From: Bordetella genomosp. 2
GTDB taxonomy: Bacteria > Pseudomonadota > Gammaproteobacteria > Burkholderiales > Burkholderiaceae_B
Reading direction: 5' to 3'
Length of the DNA: 64,000 nt
Assembly (NCBI RefSeq): GCF_002261345.1
Contig: NZ_NEVT01000003.1
Coordinates: 806,001 to 870,000 of the forward strand
Made by a program: the position numbers and the translations under genes. This document shows positions 36,148 through 46,660 of the stretch, in pieces. Numbering within the stretch: the first letter of the stretch is position 1; every line of letters begins with the position of its first letter. The notes beneath the pieces were generated by a model. The model had not been told where the DNA came from. It saw only the letters and a program-made list of their open reading frames with translations, and did not search any database.

Positions 36148-36792
36148 CTAGGGCCGGGGGGCGGCCCCGGCCGAGGCCAGCAGGCCGCCATCGAGGCGGC
36201 GCGCGCCGTTGTAGCGCTTGGCCCAGTAGGCCAGCGTCATTTTCTCGATGCGCACCACGCCGCCGGAACTGGGCGAATGCACGAAGCGGTCGTCGCCCAG
36301 GTAGATGCCTACATGCGAGTAGCGGCGGCCCAGCGTGTTGAAGAACACCAGGTCGCCCGGCTGCAACTGCTTGCGTTCGATGGCCGTGCCCATCAGGGCC
36401 ATCGACGAAGCATTGCGCGGCAGCTTGAGCCCCAGCCCGCGTTCGGCCGAATAAGCCACCAGGCCGCTGCAATCGAAACCTTCTTCGGGCGACGAGCCCC
36501 CATAGCGATAGCGCACGCCGAGCTGGTCGAGGGCTTCGTCGATGAGCGGATTGGCGATGGCCTGCTGGCGTTCGCGGCTGAGCTTGCGCGTGACGAGCGC
36601 GCCGATCGGGTCGCCCGAGGAGGCGGCCCAGGCCAGGTCCTGCGATTCGAGCGAGGCCGTGTCGCGGCGCGGGCCGCTGCCCGCGCAGCCGGCCAGCAGC
36701 ACGCACGCGGCGAGCGCCGTCAAGGCGGCGCCCCGGTGGAGGGATCCGAAGCGTGGAGTGTCAGGTTGCGCGCGCGTGAGGTGCCTGTGCAT
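36148..36792 (-). CDS. NlpC/P60 cell-wall hydrolase lipoprotein
   Basis: 214-residue probable gamma-D-Glu-diaminopimelate endopeptidase. The N-terminus carries a lipoprotein signal with lipobox LLAGC (about residue 35). The NlpC/P60 domain has catalytic Cys in EGFDCSGLVAYSAE, catalytic His in RRYSHVGIYLGDDRF, and the third polar residue in the HSPSSGG loop. RYRYGGSSPEEGFDC is the standard lead-in. It is divergent from prpE (237-base gap) and convergent with the DUF2325 gene. Likely outer-membrane or periplasmic; related to E. coli Spr/NlpC. Confidence 0.9.
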   Translation of the reverse strand: MHRHLTRAQPDTPRFGSLHRGAALTALAACVLLAGCAGSGPRRDTASLESQDLAWAASSGDPIGALVTRKLSRERQQAIANPLIDEALDQLGVRYRYGGSSPEEGFDCSGLVAYSAERGLGLKLPRNASSMALMGTAIERKQLQPGDLVFFNTLGRRYSHVGIYLGDDRFVHSPSSGGVVRIEKMTLAYWAKRYNGARRLDGGLLASAGAAPRP

Positions 36793-37029
36793 GCCCGCCC
36801 GGACGGGCCGGCCGGCCCGCCTTAGGTGATGAGGTTGGCGCGATTCTATCAAACCGCCGCGACGCCGGGTCGTTGGCGCCCGCCGGCCTTGCCATGCCGC
36901 AAGCCGCGCGGCCGGCCTGGGGAATACCCCAGGTCCGGGGGCAAGCCTGGTGCAAGTTTTGCCGGCCACAATAGCGGGGAATGGCCACAGAGCCACCCAA
37001 GGAGAGCCCGCGCATCTACGGAGACACCC

Positions 37030-38919
37030 ATGCAAAAGACCCGCGATTTCCACCGCCGATCCATCGAAGACCGCGACGCATTCTGGCGCGAGGAGGCCGG
37101 CCGCATCCACTGGGAAACGCCGTTCGAGCAGGTGCTCGATTATTCCCGTCCGCCATTCGCGCGCTGGTTCGTCGGCGGGCGCACCAATCTCTGCTACAAC
37201 GCGGTGGACCGCTGGCTGCCCCAGCAGGCCGACAAACCGGCCCTGATCTGGGTGTCCACCGAGGTCGACCGCGAAACCGTCTACACGCGCCGGCAGCTCC
37301 ACGAGGAAGTCAACGCCGTCGCCGCCATGCTGCGCGAACAGGGCGTGGGGCCGGGCGACCGGGTCCTGCTCTACATGCCGATGGTCCCGGAGGCCGTGTT
37401 CACCATGCTGGCCTGTGCCCGGCTGGGGGCGGTGCATTCGGTGGTGTTCGGCGGCTTCGCCTCGGTCAACCTCGCCCAGCGCATCGACGACGCCGCGCCG
37501 AAGGTCGTCGTCTCCACCGACGCCGGCTCGCGGGGCGGCAAGGTGGTGCCCTACAAGCCGCTGCTCGACCGGGCGCTGGGCCTGTGCGCCCGCCCGCCCG
37601 GCGCGGTCATCGTGCTCGACCGCGGGCTGGCGCCGTGCGAGCGGCAGGCCGGCCGCGACCTCGACTACGCCGAGCTGCGCGCGCGCCACCAGGGTGCGCA
37701 CGTGCCGGTGCAGTGGGTCGAATCCTCCGACCCCAGCTACATCCTCTATACGTCCGGCACCACCGGCAAGCCCAAGGGCGTGCAGCGCGACACCGGCGGC
37801 TACGCCGTCGCGCTGGCCGCCTCCATGGAATACCTGTTCGACGGCAAGCCGGGCGACACCTATTTCTGCACCAGCGACATCGGCTGGGTGGTGGGGCATT
37901 CCTACATCGTCTACGGCCCGCTGATCGGCGGCCAGGCCACCATTCTTTACGAAGGCACGCCGGTGCGGCCGGACGGCGCCATCCTCTGGAAGCTGGTCGA
38001 GCGCTTCCAGGTCAATACCCTGTTCTCGGCGCCCACCGCGGTGCGGGTGCTGAAGCGCCAGGCGCCCGAACTGCTGGCGCGCCACGACCTGTCCTCGCTG
38101 CGGGCCGTCTACCTGGCCGGCGAGCCGCTCGACGAACCCACGGCGCAATGGATCTCGCAGGGACTCGGCAAGCCCATCATCGACAACTACTGGCAGACCG
38201 AATCCGGTTGGCCGATCCTGTCGGCGCAGTCCGGGGTCGAGCGCGTGCCCACGCGCTTCGGCAGCCCGTCGTTCCCGGTGTACGGGTTCGACGCCCGCAT
38301 CGTCAGCGAGTCCACCGGCGAGGACCTCCCGCCCGGCAGCAAGGGCGTGGTGGCCATCGCGCCGCCGCTGCCGCCCGGCGCCATGTCCACCATCTGGGGC
38401 GACGACGCGCGTTTCGTGCAGACCTACTTCACCTCCATTCCGGGCCGGCAGCTGTATTCCACCTTCGACTGGGGGCGCGTCGACCAGGACGGCTACTGGT
38501 TCATCCTGGGCCGCACCGACGACGTCATCAACGTCGCCGGCCATCGCCTCGGCACGCGCGAGATCGAGGAATCCATCAACAGCCACAGCGGCGTGGCCGA
38601 ATGCGCCGTGGTGGGCGTGGCCGATGCGCTCAAGGGCCAGGCCGCCATGGCCTTCGCGGTGCTGAAGAACCCGGCCGGCGCCGCCGGCCCTGATGCCGCG
38701 CGAGCCCTGGAAGGCGATATCATGCGCGTGGTGGAAGAACAGCTCGGCGCCGTCGCCCGGCCCGCCCGCATCCGTTTCGTGGCGGCGCTGCCCAAGACGC
38801 GGTCCGGCAAGGTGCTGCGGCGCGCCATCGTGGCCATCTGCGAAGGGCGCGACCCCGGCGATCTCACCACCATCGAAGATCCCACCTCACTCGACCAGAT
38901 CAAGGAATCGCTGCAATGA
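37030..38919 (+). CDS. prpE: Propionyl-CoA synthetase (PrpE-type)
   Basis: 629-residue AMP-forming acyl-CoA synthetase. A3 motif YTSGTTGKPKGV, the A5 region NYWQTESGWPIL, DWGRVDQDGYWFILGRTDDVINVAGHRLG (A7-A8), and the catalytic lysine in PKTRSGKVLRRA. The WQTESGWP form, instead of the WWQTETGG seen in the nearby acs, indicates the PrpE subgroup. The ATG at 37030 gives MQKTRDFHRRSIEDRDAFW, the family N-terminus. It overlaps the next gene by 4 bases (ATGA), so it is coupled to the GlcG-like gene. No prpBCD genes are adjacent. Confidence 0.92.
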   Translation: MQKTRDFHRRSIEDRDAFWREEAGRIHWETPFEQVLDYSRPPFARWFVGGRTNLCYNAVDRWLPQQADKPALIWVSTEVDRETVYTRRQLHEEVNAVAAMLREQGVGPGDRVLLYMPMVPEAVFTMLACARLGAVHSVVFGGFASVNLAQRIDDAAPKVVVSTDAGSRGGKVVPYKPLLDRALGLCARPPGAVIVLDRGLAPCERQAGRDLDYAELRARHQGAHVPVQWVESSDPSYILYTSGTTGKPKGVQRDTGGYAVALAASMEYLFDGKPGDTYFCTSDIGWVVGHSYIVYGPLIGGQATILYEGTPVRPDGAILWKLVERFQVNTLFSAPTAVRVLKRQAPELLARHDLSSLRAVYLAGEPLDEPTAQWISQGLGKPIIDNYWQTESGWPILSAQSGVERVPTRFGSPSFPVYGFDARIVSESTGEDLPPGSKGVVAIAPPLPPGAMSTIWGDDARFVQTYFTSIPGRQLYSTFDWGRVDQDGYWFILGRTDDVINVAGHRLGTREIEESINSHSGVAECAVVGVADALKGQAAMAFAVLKNPAGAAGPDAARALEGDIMRVVEEQLGAVARPARIRFVAALPKTRSGKVLRRAIVAICEGRDPGDLTTIEDPTSLDQIKESLQ

Positions 38920-39323
38920 AAAGCAAACTCGCGTTGACCGCCGAAGATGTCAAGAAAGCGCTGGCGGCCGCCGAGGCGCATGCCGTGAAGAACGGCTGGG
39001 CGGTCACCATCGCTATCGTCGACGACGGCGGGCATACGCTGGGCATGCTGCGGCTGGACGGCGCCGCGCCGATCTCCAGCCGCATCGCGCCGGCCAAGGC
39101 GCAAACCGCCGCGCTGGGGTGCCGCGAATCGCGCGCCTACGAAGAGATCATCAACAACGGCCGCTACGCGTTCCTGTCGGCGCCGCTGCTCGAAGGCATG
39201 CTCGAGGGCGGGGTGCCCATCGTGGCCGACGGCCAGGTGGTGGGCGCGGTGGGCGTCTCGGGCGTGAAGTCGTCCGAAGACGCCGAGATCGCGCGGGCCG
39301 GCATCGCGGCGCTCGGCCTGTGA
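38916..39323 (+). CDS. GlcG/HbpS-family protein
   Basis: 135-residue GlcG/HbpS-like (DUF336) protein. Signature parts are LTAEDVKKALAAAEAHAVKNGWAVTIAIVDDGGHTLGMLRLDGAAPIS, IAPAKAQTAAL and the final GVPIVADGQVVGAVGVSGVKSSEDAEIARAGIAAL. Family members bind haem, corrinoids or small acids and are often encoded with catabolic or transport genes. Here the gene is sandwiched with 4-base overlaps between prpE and an MFS transporter. Its role is probably tied to uptake or activation of a carboxylic acid; not established. Confidence 0.9.
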   Translation: MKSKLALTAEDVKKALAAAEAHAVKNGWAVTIAIVDDGGHTLGMLRLDGAAPISSRIAPAKAQTAALGCRESRAYEEIINNGRYAFLSAPLLEGMLEGGVPIVADGQVVGAVGVSGVKSSEDAEIARAGIAALGL

Positions 39324-40654
39324 CCCATCCCCTGCCACCCGAGGCAGGGCCGCAACCGGCCGCCGGCGTGCCCGCCGGCGCGCTCAACCCGGGCGTCGCG
39401 CGCCGCGAGGTCTGGGCCTGGGCCATGTACGACTTCGCCAACTCGGGCTACACCACGGTGATCCTCACCACCGTGTTCAGCACGTATTTCGTCAGCGTGG
39501 TCGGCGGCCGCGCGCACTGGGCCACGCTGGCCTGGACGGCGGCGCTGTCGCTGTCGTACCTGGCCATCATGCTCACCATGCCGACCCTCGGCGCGCGCGC
39601 CGACGCGCGCGCGGCCAAGCGCCGCCTGCTCTATACCAGCACGGCGGGCTGCGTGGCCGCCACCCTGGTGCTGACCCAGGCGGGGCCGGGGGATGTCTGG
39701 CTGGCGCTGGCGGCGGTGGCCGTGTCGAACTACTGCTATTGCGTGGGCGAATCGGTGGTCGCCGCCTTCCTGCCCGAGCTGGCGCGGCCGGCCGCGCTGG
39801 GCAAGGTGTCGGGCTGGGGCTGGAGCTTCGGCTACTGCGGGGGCATGCTCACGCTGGGCCTGTCGCTGGCGCTCGTCACGCTGGGCGAGGCCCGCGGCCT
39901 GGCCGCGCCGCAATATGTCCCGTGGGTCATCATGGTGACCTGCGCGGTATTCGCGCTGGCCGCGCTGCCTTCGTTCTTCCTGCTGCGCGAGCGCGCCGTC
40001 CCGCACGCCGTGGCGCTGCGGGCGCCCGACATGCTGCGCCGCCTGGCCGCTGCCTGGCACGATACCGGCAGGCATTTCCCCGAGTTCCGCCGCCTGTTGA
40101 TGTGCGGCGCCTGCTACCAGGCCGGCATCGCGGTGGTGGTCACGCTGGCGGCGGTCTACGCCGAGCAGGTCATGGGCTTTTCCATGCCGCAGATCATGCT
40201 GCTGGTGTTCACCGTCAACATCGGCGCCGCGGCCGGGGCGTTCGGTTTCGGCTACCTGCAGGACCGCATCGGTCACAAGCGGGCGCTGGGCATCACCCTG
40301 GCCGGCTGGATCCTCATGGTGCTGGTCGCCTATGCGGCCGTGACCGTACCCGTATTCTGGGCCGCGGCGATACTGGCCGGCCTGTGCATGGGCACCAGCC
40401 AGAGCGCCGGCCGGGCCATGGTCGGCGCGCTGGCGCCGCCGGGCCGGCTGGCCGAGTTCTTCGCACTCTGGACTTTCGCCGTGCAGCTCGCCGCCGTCGT
40501 GGGCCCCCTGACCTACGGCCTGGTGACCTGGCTCACCGCCGGCAATCACCGGCTCGCCATCCTGGTCACCGGCGTGTTCTTCGTGGGCGGGCTGGCGCTG
40601 CTGACCCGCGTCGATGTGCGCAAGGGGCTGGCGCGGCGGGCGCTGCACGGCTGA
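39320..40654 (+). CDS. MFS transporter, UMF1/Atg22-like
   Basis: 444-residue polytopic membrane protein with about twelve helices. The N-terminal VWAWAMYDFANSGYTTVILTTVFSTYFVSVVGG is characteristic of the UMF1 (bacterial Atg22-like) major facilitator group. The loop GYLQDRIGHKRALG is the MFS cytoplasmic motif. The GTG start overlaps the stop of the GlcG-like gene (GTGA). As the third gene of a tightly coupled operon with prpE, it is likely to move a carboxylate or related metabolite; direction and substrate are unknown. Confidence 0.88.
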   Translation: MTHPLPPEAGPQPAAGVPAGALNPGVARREVWAWAMYDFANSGYTTVILTTVFSTYFVSVVGGRAHWATLAWTAALSLSYLAIMLTMPTLGARADARAAKRRLLYTSTAGCVAATLVLTQAGPGDVWLALAAVAVSNYCYCVGESVVAAFLPELARPAALGKVSGWGWSFGYCGGMLTLGLSLALVTLGEARGLAAPQYVPWVIMVTCAVFALAALPSFFLLRERAVPHAVALRAPDMLRRLAAAWHDTGRHFPEFRRLLMCGACYQAGIAVVVTLAAVYAEQVMGFSMPQIMLLVFTVNIGAAAGAFGFGYLQDRIGHKRALGITLAGWILMVLVAYAAVTVPVFWAAAILAGLCMGTSQSAGRAMVGALAPPGRLAEFFALWTFAVQLAAVVGPLTYGLVTWLTAGNHRLAILVTGVFFVGGLALLTRVDVRKGLARRALHG

Positions 40655-40822
40655 GGCGTCCCGTGGCCGGCTGGTATTCTTATGACTGCAGCCGCAGGCG
40701 CGTTTGCGCATGGGCGGGCCGCTCCAGCCCCTTCTGCGTAAGGTGCCCGTAAGAGCGCGGCGATACGGTTGGGTAGCCGCAGGATGCAGTCATACCCACA
40801 AATCACGAACCCGGAGACAATC

Positions 40823-42802
<1,980 letters not shown>

Positions 42803-42855
42803 AGGCTGGTGCCTGGTGCCACGATCATGGCGGCACCATGGGAGTATCATCGGAT

Positions 42856-42889
42856 GCGCCCGCCCGGCTGTGCCGGGCGGGCGCTTTTT
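42856..42889 (+). terminator. Rho-independent terminator of acs
   Basis: A 13-base perfect stem (GCGCCCGCCCGGC / GCCGGGCGGGCGC), loop TGT, followed by TTTTTC. Ends about 20 bases before the GTG start of the DMT gene. Confidence 0.92.
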
Positions 42890-42910
42890 CTTTGACCTGG
42901 AAGCCTGCGC

Positions 42911-43795
42911 GTGAGCCACAGCAATTTCGACCGGACCGGACTGGCCTTGATGTTCACCACCATCATGGTGTGGGCCGGCAGTTGGATCGCGATGAAGCTG
43001 GTGGTGCCGTACATCGCGCCGTTCCAGTTCGTGGCGGTGCGCTACCTGTCGGGCAGCATGGTGCTGTTCGCGCTGCTGGTGGCGTTGCGGCGCCCGTTGG
43101 GCATGACGCCCTGGAAACTGACGCTGTTGACCGGCTTGACGCAGACCGCCGGCTTCCAGGGTTTCGTGCAGACCGCGCTGGTCTCGGGCGGCGTCGGCAA
43201 GGTCTCGCTGATGGCCTACACCATGCCGTTCTGGGTCGTGCTGTTTGCCTGGTGGATCTTGAAGGAACGGCCCACCGCCCGCCATGCCATCGGCATCGTC
43301 CTGGCGGCGGCGGGGCTGGTGTGCTTCCTGGAGCCCTGGGGCGGCATGGGCGATGCGGCGCCGGTGCTGCTGGCCCTGGGCAGCGGGCTGTGCTGGGGGC
43401 TGGGCACGGTGCTGTCCAAGCGCATGTTCGACCTGCACGCGCCCGACCTGATGACCTTCACCGCCTGGCAGATGCTGCTGGGCGGACTGGTAATGACGCC
43501 GGTGGCGCTGTGGGTGCCGCATGCCCCGGCGCAATGGGGCTGGCAGCTATGGACCGGCATGATCTACATTGTCCTGATCGCCACCGCGGCCGGCTGGCTG
43601 CTGTGGCTGTCGGTGGTGCGACGGGTGCCGGCCTCGATCGCCGGCCTGTCCAGCCTGGGCGTGCCCATCGTGGCCGTGCTGCTGGCGTGGGGCCTGCTGG
43701 GCGAGCAGCCGACCCTGACCGAGGCCGCCGGCATGGCGCTCATCCTGTGCGGCTTGTGGGTCGTCAGCCGCGCCGCCCGTCCGGCAGCCCGATGA
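42911..43795 (+). CDS. EamA/DMT-superfamily transporter
   Basis: 294-residue drug/metabolite transporter with ten predicted helices in two EamA repeats (FTTIMVWAGSWIAMKLVVPYI in the first; GLCWGLGTVLSKRMF beginning the second). The late P-x-SIAGLSSLGVPIVAVLLAWGLLGE helix is typical. The GTG start is preceded by a purine-rich tract. Such proteins usually export amino acids or nucleobase-type solutes. Because threonine aldolase follows 64 bases downstream, threonine- or glycine-related export is possible but unproven. Confidence 0.88.
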   Translation: MSHSNFDRTGLALMFTTIMVWAGSWIAMKLVVPYIAPFQFVAVRYLSGSMVLFALLVALRRPLGMTPWKLTLLTGLTQTAGFQGFVQTALVSGGVGKVSLMAYTMPFWVVLFAWWILKERPTARHAIGIVLAAAGLVCFLEPWGGMGDAAPVLLALGSGLCWGLGTVLSKRMFDLHAPDLMTFTAWQMLLGGLVMTPVALWVPHAPAQWGWQLWTGMIYIVLIATAAGWLLWLSVVRRVPASIAGLSSLGVPIVAVLLAWGLLGEQPTLTEAAGMALILCGLWVVSRAARPAAR

Positions 43796-43859
43796 GGCCG
43801 GCGCTGTTTTCCCCTGGCGGGCCGGTGGCCGGCCAGCATACCGACACACTGGAGCATTC

Positions 43860-44870
43860 ATGATCGATTTGCGCAGCGATACCGTCACGCGGCCGACCGC
43901 CGCCATGTTGCAGGCCATGACCTCGGCGCCGGTGGGCGACGACGTGATGAACGACGATCCCACTGTGCGGCGCCTGCAGCAGGCCGTGGCCGAGCGGGCC
44001 GGCAAGGAGGCCGGGCTGTTCTTCCCGTCCGGCACGCAGAGCAACCTGGCGGCGTTGATGGCGCATTGCGGCCGCGGCGACGAGTACCTGGTCGGCCAGC
44101 TTGCCCACACCTACAAGTACGAAGGCGGCGGCGCCGCCGTGCTGGGCAGCATCCAGCCGCAGCCGGTCGAGCATGCGCCCGACGGCACGCTGCCGCTGGA
44201 AAAGCTGGCCGCCGCCGTCAAGCCGCATGACGACCCCCACTATGCGCGTACGCGCCTGCTGGCGCTGGAAAACACCTTCCATGGCAAGGTCATCCCGGCC
44301 GGCTACATCGACGCGGCGGCGGCCTTCGCGCGCGAGCGCGGGCTGGCGCTGCACCTGGACGGAGCGCGGGTGTTCAATGCCGCGGTGGCTTCCGGCCGTC
44401 CGGTGGATGCCGTGTGCGCGCCGTTCGATACGGTGTCGATCTGTTTTTCCAAGGGCCTGGGCGCGCCGGTGGGCTCGGTGCTGGTCGGCAGCCGGCCGCT
44501 GATCGATGCCGCGCGCCGCTGGCGCAAGGTGCTGGGCGGCGGCATGCGCCAGTCGGGCGTGCTGGCGGCCGCCTGCGTGCACGCGCTGGAGCACCACGTC
44601 GAACGCCTGGCGCAGGATCACGACAACGCCCGGCTGCTGGCCGAGGGCCTGCGCGGCATCGAGGCCGTGCAGGTCTTGTCCCAGGACACCAACATGGTGT
44701 TCGTGCAATTCGAGCCGGCCCATTGCGAGCCGCTGACGCGCGCGCTGCAAGAGCAGGGCATCCTGATGCGCGCCGTCTATGGCGGCCCGACCCGCCTGGT
44801 CACGCACCTGGACGTTTCGCAGGACGACGTCCGGCAAGTGGTGCGCGCCGTCCAGGCGTATTTCGGCTGA
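43860..44870 (+). CDS. ltaE: Low-specificity L-threonine aldolase
   Basis: PLP enzyme that splits L-threonine or L-allo-threonine to glycine and acetaldehyde. 336 residues starting MIDLRSDTVTRPTAAMLQAM, the family signature. Other marks: PSGTQSNLAAL, HLDGARVFNAAVASG (Asp binding the pyridine nitrogen) and the Schiff-base Lys198 in ICFSKGLGAPVGSVL. GGAGC sits before the ATG. The product acetaldehyde could be oxidised to acetate and enter via the nearby acs. A terminator follows. Confidence 0.94.
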   Translation: MIDLRSDTVTRPTAAMLQAMTSAPVGDDVMNDDPTVRRLQQAVAERAGKEAGLFFPSGTQSNLAALMAHCGRGDEYLVGQLAHTYKYEGGGAAVLGSIQPQPVEHAPDGTLPLEKLAAAVKPHDDPHYARTRLLALENTFHGKVIPAGYIDAAAAFARERGLALHLDGARVFNAAVASGRPVDAVCAPFDTVSICFSKGLGAPVGSVLVGSRPLIDAARRWRKVLGGGMRQSGVLAAACVHALEHHVERLAQDHDNARLLAEGLRGIEAVQVLSQDTNMVFVQFEPAHCEPLTRALQEQGILMRAVYGGPTRLVTHLDVSQDDVRQVVRAVQAYFG

Positions 44871-44909
44871 CGCGGCCGGCCGGCCAGGGCCGGTTCCCAC
44901 ACAGGTGAC

Positions 44910-44931
44910 GCCCCGCTCAGCGGGGCTTTTT
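44910..44931 (+). terminator. Rho-independent terminator of ltaE
   Basis: GCCCCGC / GCGGGGC with a TCA loop, followed by TTTTT, 40 bases after the ltaE stop. Confidence 0.88.
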
Positions 44932-44999
44932 CATGCCCGGCCGCCGGCTGCCCGAGCGGCCGGGCGAGGCTGCATCATGGAAAACCCTTAAAACGCATA

Positions 45000-45023
45000 A
45001 TGAATAATGAATGCATTATTCAT
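45000..45023. promoter_or_regulatory. Palindromic operator before the tct operon
   Basis: ATGAATAATG (45000-45009) and CATTATTCAT (45014-45023) form a perfect 10-base dyad with a 4-base centre, wholly AT-rich in a GC-rich genome. It lies 90 bases before the tctC-type gene and 3.2 kb before the operon's GntR-family gene. The likely ligand is that GntR/FCD regulator. Symmetry is seen directly; the binder is inference. Confidence 0.7.
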
Positions 45024-45113
45024 ATATCATGAGCCCACAGCCCGACGACGGATGCCATGCATGTCCGTCGCGACGCCCGGTTCTCCGGGTCCATCCATCA
45101 TTCTGGAGAGACA

Positions 45114-46106
45114 ATGAACACCACATCATCGTGGTCCGCCGGCCTGCTGGCCTGCGCGGTATTGGCCGCGAGCCCGGTCCAGGCGCAGCAATGGCAGCCC
45201 GAGCGGCCGATCGAATTCGTCGCCTCGGCGGGGGCGGGCGGCGGCACGGACATCTTCGCGCGCGCCATCCAGTCGGTCATCGCCAAGGACAAGCTGGTCG
45301 ACACGCCCATCATCGTTACCAACAAGGGCGGCGGCAGCGGCGCGGAGGCGTACATCTACGCCAAGGGCAATGCCGGCGACCCCTACAAGGTGTACTTCGG
45401 CACGCAGGAGGTCTACGTGCTGCCGATCGCCTCCAAGCTGTCGTACAGCGTGAGCGACGTGACGCCGGTCTCGACCATGATCTTCGACCCCTTCCTGCTG
45501 TGGGTGAACCCCGAGTCCGGCATCAAGGACGTGCCTGGTTTCGTGGCGCGCGCCAAGCAGGGCGGCATGAAGGTGGGCGGCGCCCGCGCCAAGGAAGCCG
45601 ACGAGACGCTGGTGTCGCTGATCCAGAAGGCCATCGGCGCCAAGTTCGTCTATATCCCGTTCCGCAGCGGCAGCGAGACCGCCGTGCAGCTGGCGGGCGG
45701 CCATATCCAGGCCAACGTCAACAACCCGAGCGAGAGCGTCGAGCAATGGCGCGCCGGCAAGCAGCAGCCGCTGTGCGTATTCAGCGCCGAGCGCATGCCC
45801 GGCAAGGACAAGGTCACGGCCACCCAGTCGTGGTCGGACATTCCCACTTGCCGGGAAGCCGGGCTGGACGTGCCGGTGTTCGAACAGCCGCGCATGATGT
45901 GGCTGGCGGCGGGCACGCCGCCCGAGGCGGTCGCCTTCTATCGCGAGCTGTTCAGGAAAGTCAGCGAAGCGCCCGAGTGGCAGGCCTACGTGGCCCGCGC
46001 CGCGCAGATCCCGCGGGTGATCTCGGGCGACGCCCTGGCGGACTTCGTGCGCAAGGACCAGGCCCGCTACGGCGAGATCTACGCCAGCAACGGCTGGGCC
46101 AAATAG
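45114..46106 (+). CDS. TctC-type (Bug) solute receptor
   Basis: 330-residue periplasmic receptor, first gene of a complete tripartite tricarboxylate transport set. Signal peptide MNTTSSWSAGLLACAVLAASPVQAQ; mature start WQPERPIEFVASAGAGGGTDIFARAIQ; later VTNKGGGSGAEAYIYAKG, KVGGARAKEADETL and the ligand-enclosing FRSGSETAVQLAGGHIQANVNNPSE. It diverges from the common Bug pattern (no GYTLL-type motif), as do many receptors that sit beside their own TctAB. GGAGAG precedes the ATG; an in-frame ATG 57 bases earlier is unlikely. Confidence 0.92.
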   Translation: MNTTSSWSAGLLACAVLAASPVQAQQWQPERPIEFVASAGAGGGTDIFARAIQSVIAKDKLVDTPIIVTNKGGGSGAEAYIYAKGNAGDPYKVYFGTQEVYVLPIASKLSYSVSDVTPVSTMIFDPFLLWVNPESGIKDVPGFVARAKQGGMKVGGARAKEADETLVSLIQKAIGAKFVYIPFRSGSETAVQLAGGHIQANVNNPSESVEQWRAGKQQPLCVFSAERMPGKDKVTATQSWSDIPTCREAGLDVPVFEQPRMMWLAAGTPPEAVAFYRELFRKVSEAPEWQAYVARAAQIPRVISGDALADFVRKDQARYGEIYASNGWAK

Positions 46107-46149
46107 GCCGCGCGCGGACGCCGTCGCCAGCCATCCGCCAGGAGCAGGC

Positions 46150-46632
46150 ATGACCATCACTCGCTACGCCATGGAAGTGGCCGCCGCCTGCGCCACAGCC
46201 GCAGCGGCCGTTCTGATCGGCGCCTCCTCCCATGCCCTGGGCATCGGGTGGAGCGACGCCGGCCCCGAGTCGGGCTACTTCCCGTTCTACATCAGCGTGC
46301 TGCTGCTGTTGGGCAGCCTGGCCAACCTGGCGCGGGCGCTGGCGGGACGCCGGCGGCTGGGGCAGCCGTTCATCGAGCCCGGCCGCAGTGGCGCGGTGGC
46401 GGTGTTCGCCTTGACGCTGCTGGGCTTTGCCGTGCTGTGCGCGGTGCTCGGCATGTATCCGGCCATCGCCATCTATCTGTGCGGGCTTACCTGGTGGCGC
46501 GGCGGCTTGGGCGCCGGCCGGGCCGCCGCCCTGGGCCTGGGCGTGACCCTGTTCCTGTACGGCGCGTTCGAATACGCCTTCCAGCTGCCGCTGCCGAAAG
46601 GCCCTTTGCTCAACCTGCTGGGCGTGTACTGA
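46150..46632 (+). CDS. TctB-type small membrane subunit
   Basis: 160-residue protein with four hydrophobic segments (VAAACATAAAAVLIGASS, FPFYISVLLLLGSLANLARAL, GAVAVFALTLLGFAVLCAVLGMY, and a C-terminal pair around AAALGLGVTLFLYGAFEYAF). The GWSDAGPESGYFPFYIS and the ending FQLPLPKGP are characteristic of TctB. It lies between the receptor and TctA genes. GGAGCAGGC before the ATG gives the ribosome-binding site. Confidence 0.9.
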   Translation: MTITRYAMEVAAACATAAAAVLIGASSHALGIGWSDAGPESGYFPFYISVLLLLGSLANLARALAGRRRLGQPFIEPGRSGAVAVFALTLLGFAVLCAVLGMYPAIAIYLCGLTWWRGGLGAGRAAALGLGVTLFLYGAFEYAFQLPLPKGPLLNLLGVY

Positions 46633-46660
46633 ACCCCGGCCGATTCCAGGAACCCGCGCA

